64,000 nt of DNA, taken from NCBI GenBank assembly GCA_002709085.1, contig PAPR01000065.1:1-64000 (forward strand). The letters are read 5' to 3'. Under the pieces are notes generated by a model, which was not told where the DNA came from, did no database searches, and saw only the letters and a program-made list of their open reading frames with translations. Origin of the DNA: Pseudooceanicola sp. Its GTDB lineage: Bacteria > Pseudomonadota > Alphaproteobacteria > Rhodobacterales > Rhodobacteraceae. This document shows positions 62,126 to 64,000 of the stretch, one piece after another (position 1 is the stretch's first letter; each line of letters opens with the position of its first letter). The position numbers and the translations under genes are program-made.

Positions 62126-62932
62126 TCAGCTCTTGTCGATATCGGGGGCGTCCACCGCCTTCATCCCGACGATATGATAGCCGCTATCGACATGCAGGTT
62201 CTCGCCCGTCACGCCGCTGCCGAGATCGGACAGCAGGTAGAGCGCGGATTTGCCCACGTCGTCGATGGTCACGTTACGCCGGAGGGGGGAGTTCAGCTCG
62301 TTCCACTTGAGGATATAGCGGAAATCGCCGATTCCGCTGGCGGCCAGCGTCTTGATCGGCCCGGCGGAGATGGCGTTGACGCGGATGCCGTCCTTGCCCA
62401 GATCCTCGGCCATGTATTTGACCGAGGCCTCCAGTGCGGCCTTGGCGATCCCCATCACGTTATAATGCGGCATGACCTGCTCCGCCCCGAAATAGGTCAG
62501 CGTCAACATGGAGCCGCCGCTTTTCATCAGCTTTTCCGCGCGTTGCGCAACCGCTGTGAAGGAATAGACCGAGACGTCCATCGTCATGGCAAAGTTGGTG
62601 CGCGAGGTGTCGATGTAGCGCCCGCGCAATTCACTCTTGTCCGAAAATCCGATGGCGTGAACGATGAAGTCGAGGTTGCCCCAGGTGCTCTCGATTTCGC
62701 CAAAGGCGGCGTCGATGGACGATTCGTCCGACACGTCGCAATCTATCAGCGTCTTGACGCCTAATTGATCGGCCAGTGGCACGACGCGTTTCTTGAACTG
62801 ATCCCCCATGTAGGAGAACGCCAGTTCTGCCCCCGCATCTGCGCAGGCCCTTGCAATGCCCCATGCGATGGATTTGTCATTGGCAAGGCCCATGATGAGC
62901 CCGCGCTTGCCTGCAAGCAGTTGATTTGACAT
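62126..62932 (-). CDS. fabI: Enoyl-ACP reductase (NADH)
   Basis: Last step of each fatty acid elongation cycle. 268 residues: GKRGLIMGLANDKSIAWGIARACADAGAELAFSYMGDQFKKRV, DFIVHAIGFSDKSELRGRYIDTSRTNF, and the catalytic YNVMGIAK (Tyr-x6-Lys) after YFGAEQVMPH. This is the triclosan target type. Divergent from pdxH. Confidence 0.97.
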   Translation of the reverse strand: MSNQLLAGKRGLIMGLANDKSIAWGIARACADAGAELAFSYMGDQFKKRVVPLADQLGVKTLIDCDVSDESSIDAAFGEIESTWGNLDFIVHAIGFSDKSELRGRYIDTSRTNFAMTMDVSVYSFTAVAQRAEKLMKSGGSMLTLTYFGAEQVMPHYNVMGIAKAALEASVKYMAEDLGKDGIRVNAISAGPIKTLAASGIGDFRYILKWNELNSPLRRNVTIDDVGKSALYLLSDLGSGVTGENLHVDSGYHIVGMKAVDAPDIDKS

Positions 62933-63037
62933 GGTGCCAATCCCGCCCTTTGGTTTCCTCTTGTTCCTTTAGGCGATTGGAAAAGCGGCATCAAGTCCGA
63001 CGCCCAGGCGGAGCGTTGATGTATAGGAGTATGTGAC

Positions 63038-63646
63038 ATGTCTGACCGCACCGGAATATTTGGGGGCGACAACCCTTTTCAGATCGTGCGCGACTGGCTG
63101 AGCGAGGCCCGAGAGAGCGAGATCAATGATCCCAACGCTATGGCGCTGGCCACCGTGGATGCCCAAGGCATGCCCAATGCCCGGACGGTTCTGTTAAAGG
63201 ATATCGAAGAGGGCGCCTTTGTCTTTTACACAAATTACGAAAGCGCCAAGGCCAATGAGATTGCCGCCACCGGCACCGCCGCCTTCGTGATTCACTGGAA
63301 ATCTTTGCGCCGCCAGATCAGGGCGCGTGGCCATGTCACGCGCGAGGATGGGCCGCAGGCGGACAGGTATTACGCCTCACGACCCCTGCAGGCCCGGATC
63401 GGTGCCTGGGCCTCGCAGCAGTCCCGACCCCTGGAGTCGCGCGCAGGTCTGGCGGCCGAGGTCGACCGGTTCACCCAAGAGAAGGGGGCCGATCCTGCGC
63501 GACCGCCGTACTGGGGCGGCTTTCGGATCACGCCGGTGGAGCTGGAGTTCTGGGCCGATGGCCCCAACCGCCTGCATGACCGGTTTCGCTGGACACGGGA
63601 TGCCCCGACGGATGAGAATTGGACCGTTACACGTCTAAACCCGTGA
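63038..63646 (+). CDS. pdxH: Pyridoxamine 5'-phosphate oxidase
   Basis: FMN enzyme making pyridoxal phosphate. 202 residues: [128 protein letters not shown], the complete PdxH set of FMN and PLP contacts. Confidence 0.98.
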   Translation: MSDRTGIFGGDNPFQIVRDWLSEARESEINDPNAMALATVDAQGMPNARTVLLKDIEEGAFVFYTNYESAKANEIAATGTAAFVIHWKSLRRQIRARGHVTREDGPQADRYYASRPLQARIGAWASQQSRPLESRAGLAAEVDRFTQEKGADPARPPYWGGFRITPVELEFWADGPNRLHDRFRWTRDAPTDENWTVTRLNP

Positions 63647-63766
63647 ACAAGGCACGAGGTTGTGTTGCAAGTCTTTGGAAATGCTGTCAATTCTATCCTT
63701 AAGGATGGGGTGCCTTGGCGGTGACCTGCCGGTAACCTGGATTAATGAAACCATGCGGGGAAAGAC

Positions 63767-64000
63767 ATGGAGACCAACGAAAATGAAGCCCGCAGGATTG
63801 AAGGCGTTGTGAAATGGTTCGATCCGGGGCGCGGCTTTGGATTTGTTGTGTCCGAGGGTGGTGGTCCTGATATTCTGTTACATGCGAATGTGTTGCGAAA
63901 CTTTGGTCAAAGCTCCGTCGCGGATGGTGCAAAGCTGACCATCCTCGCGCAGGCCACGCAACGCGGCGTGCAGGCGATCGAGGTATTGTCTATCGAATCA
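63767..64000 (+). CDS. Cold-shock domain protein, 3' end cut by window
   Basis: Absent from the ORF track because it is open at the window end. From ATG 63767 (GGGGAAAG upstream) it reads METNENEARRIEGVVKWFDPGRGFGFVVSEGGGPDILLHANVLRNFGQ...GAKLTILAQATQRGVQAIEVLSIES and continues. VKWFDPGRGFGFV is RNP-1 and DILLHA is RNP-2 of the cold-shock domain, a single-stranded nucleic acid binder. Many alphaproteobacterial forms carry two such domains; the second would lie outside. Expected to be an RNA chaperone. Confidence 0.88.
   Translation, partial: METNENEARRIEGVVKWFDPGRGFGFVVSEGGGPDILLHANVLRNFGQSSVADGAKLTILAQATQRGVQAIEVLSIES

Noticed and set aside
1-64000. CRISPR arrays, IS elements, rRNA genes
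   Set aside because: No regularly spaced repeats, no transposase ORF and no rRNA sequence were seen.

Overview
The window reads as chromosome of an alphaproteobacterium of the Rhodobacteraceae (Roseobacter group). The evidence is the high GC content, a circularly permuted two-piece tmRNA gene whose tag decodes as ANDNRAPVALAA, DUF4167/DUF4169 proteins, an SspB of the alphaproteobacterial type, a PA0069-type radical SAM protein, a stand-alone corrinoid protein beside DUF1638, and a family-typical GC-rich repeat placed behind stop codons. No rRNA, CRISPR array or transposase was seen.

Layout. Positions 1-6.8 kb are the end of a genomic island abutting the 3' end of tRNA-Asn(GTT). It holds a large DUF6538-type tyrosine integrase facing the tRNA, a beta-class DNA methyltransferase, a 5'-truncated restriction-helicase remnant lying antisense under the methyltransferase 3' end, and the 3' part of a type I HsdR. 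Positions 6.9-13.6 kb carry an MBL hydrolase, an EnvZ-like kinase, tRNA-Ile2(CAT), purM-purN, rnd, a lipoprotein and SufE. Positions 13.6-16.9 kb carry a compact operon (corrinoid protein, DUF1638, Cys-cluster protein) and a radical SAM protein. Positions 17.4-23.9 kb carry a Crp-like regulator, prfA-prmC, DUF4167, RHH-DUF4169-fumC and a TetR regulator.

Positions 24.0-28.3 kb carry sspB directly behind ssrA (tmRNA), then tyrS, anmK and a PfpI-like protein. Positions 28.4-36.9 kb, mostly on the minus strand, carry icd, a drug-efflux MFS, a DsbA-like protein, an adenylate-forming ligase, a CsbD-like protein, an arsC-aquaporin pair and a peptide-binding protein. A small RNA gene with promoter and terminator lies at 36.98-37.06 kb. 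Positions 37.3-46.2 kb carry a glycosyltransferase, rpsF-rpsR-rplI, fabD-fabG and the yfgM-bamB-der operon. Positions 46.3-52.6 kb carry a TspO-like protein, serS, a phosphoesterase plus lipid kinase pair, a PRC-barrel protein and pdxA.

Positions 52.7-57.8 kb form an envelope block (L,D-transpeptidase, lpxD, NodF-like ACP, NodE-like ketosynthase) divergent from a YcbK-like protein. Positions 58.1-64 kb carry an IalB-like protein, a non-coding stretch with terminators, a HerA-like ATPase, fabI-lysE-gpt, pdxH and a cold-shock protein cut by the window edge.

Most of the window is core metabolism and translation. The least ordinary parts are the restriction island with its antisense overlap, the ssrA-sspB adjacency, the corrinoid/DUF1638 operon with a palindromic leader, the sRNA candidates, and a near-identical 32-bp repeat behind two stop codons.
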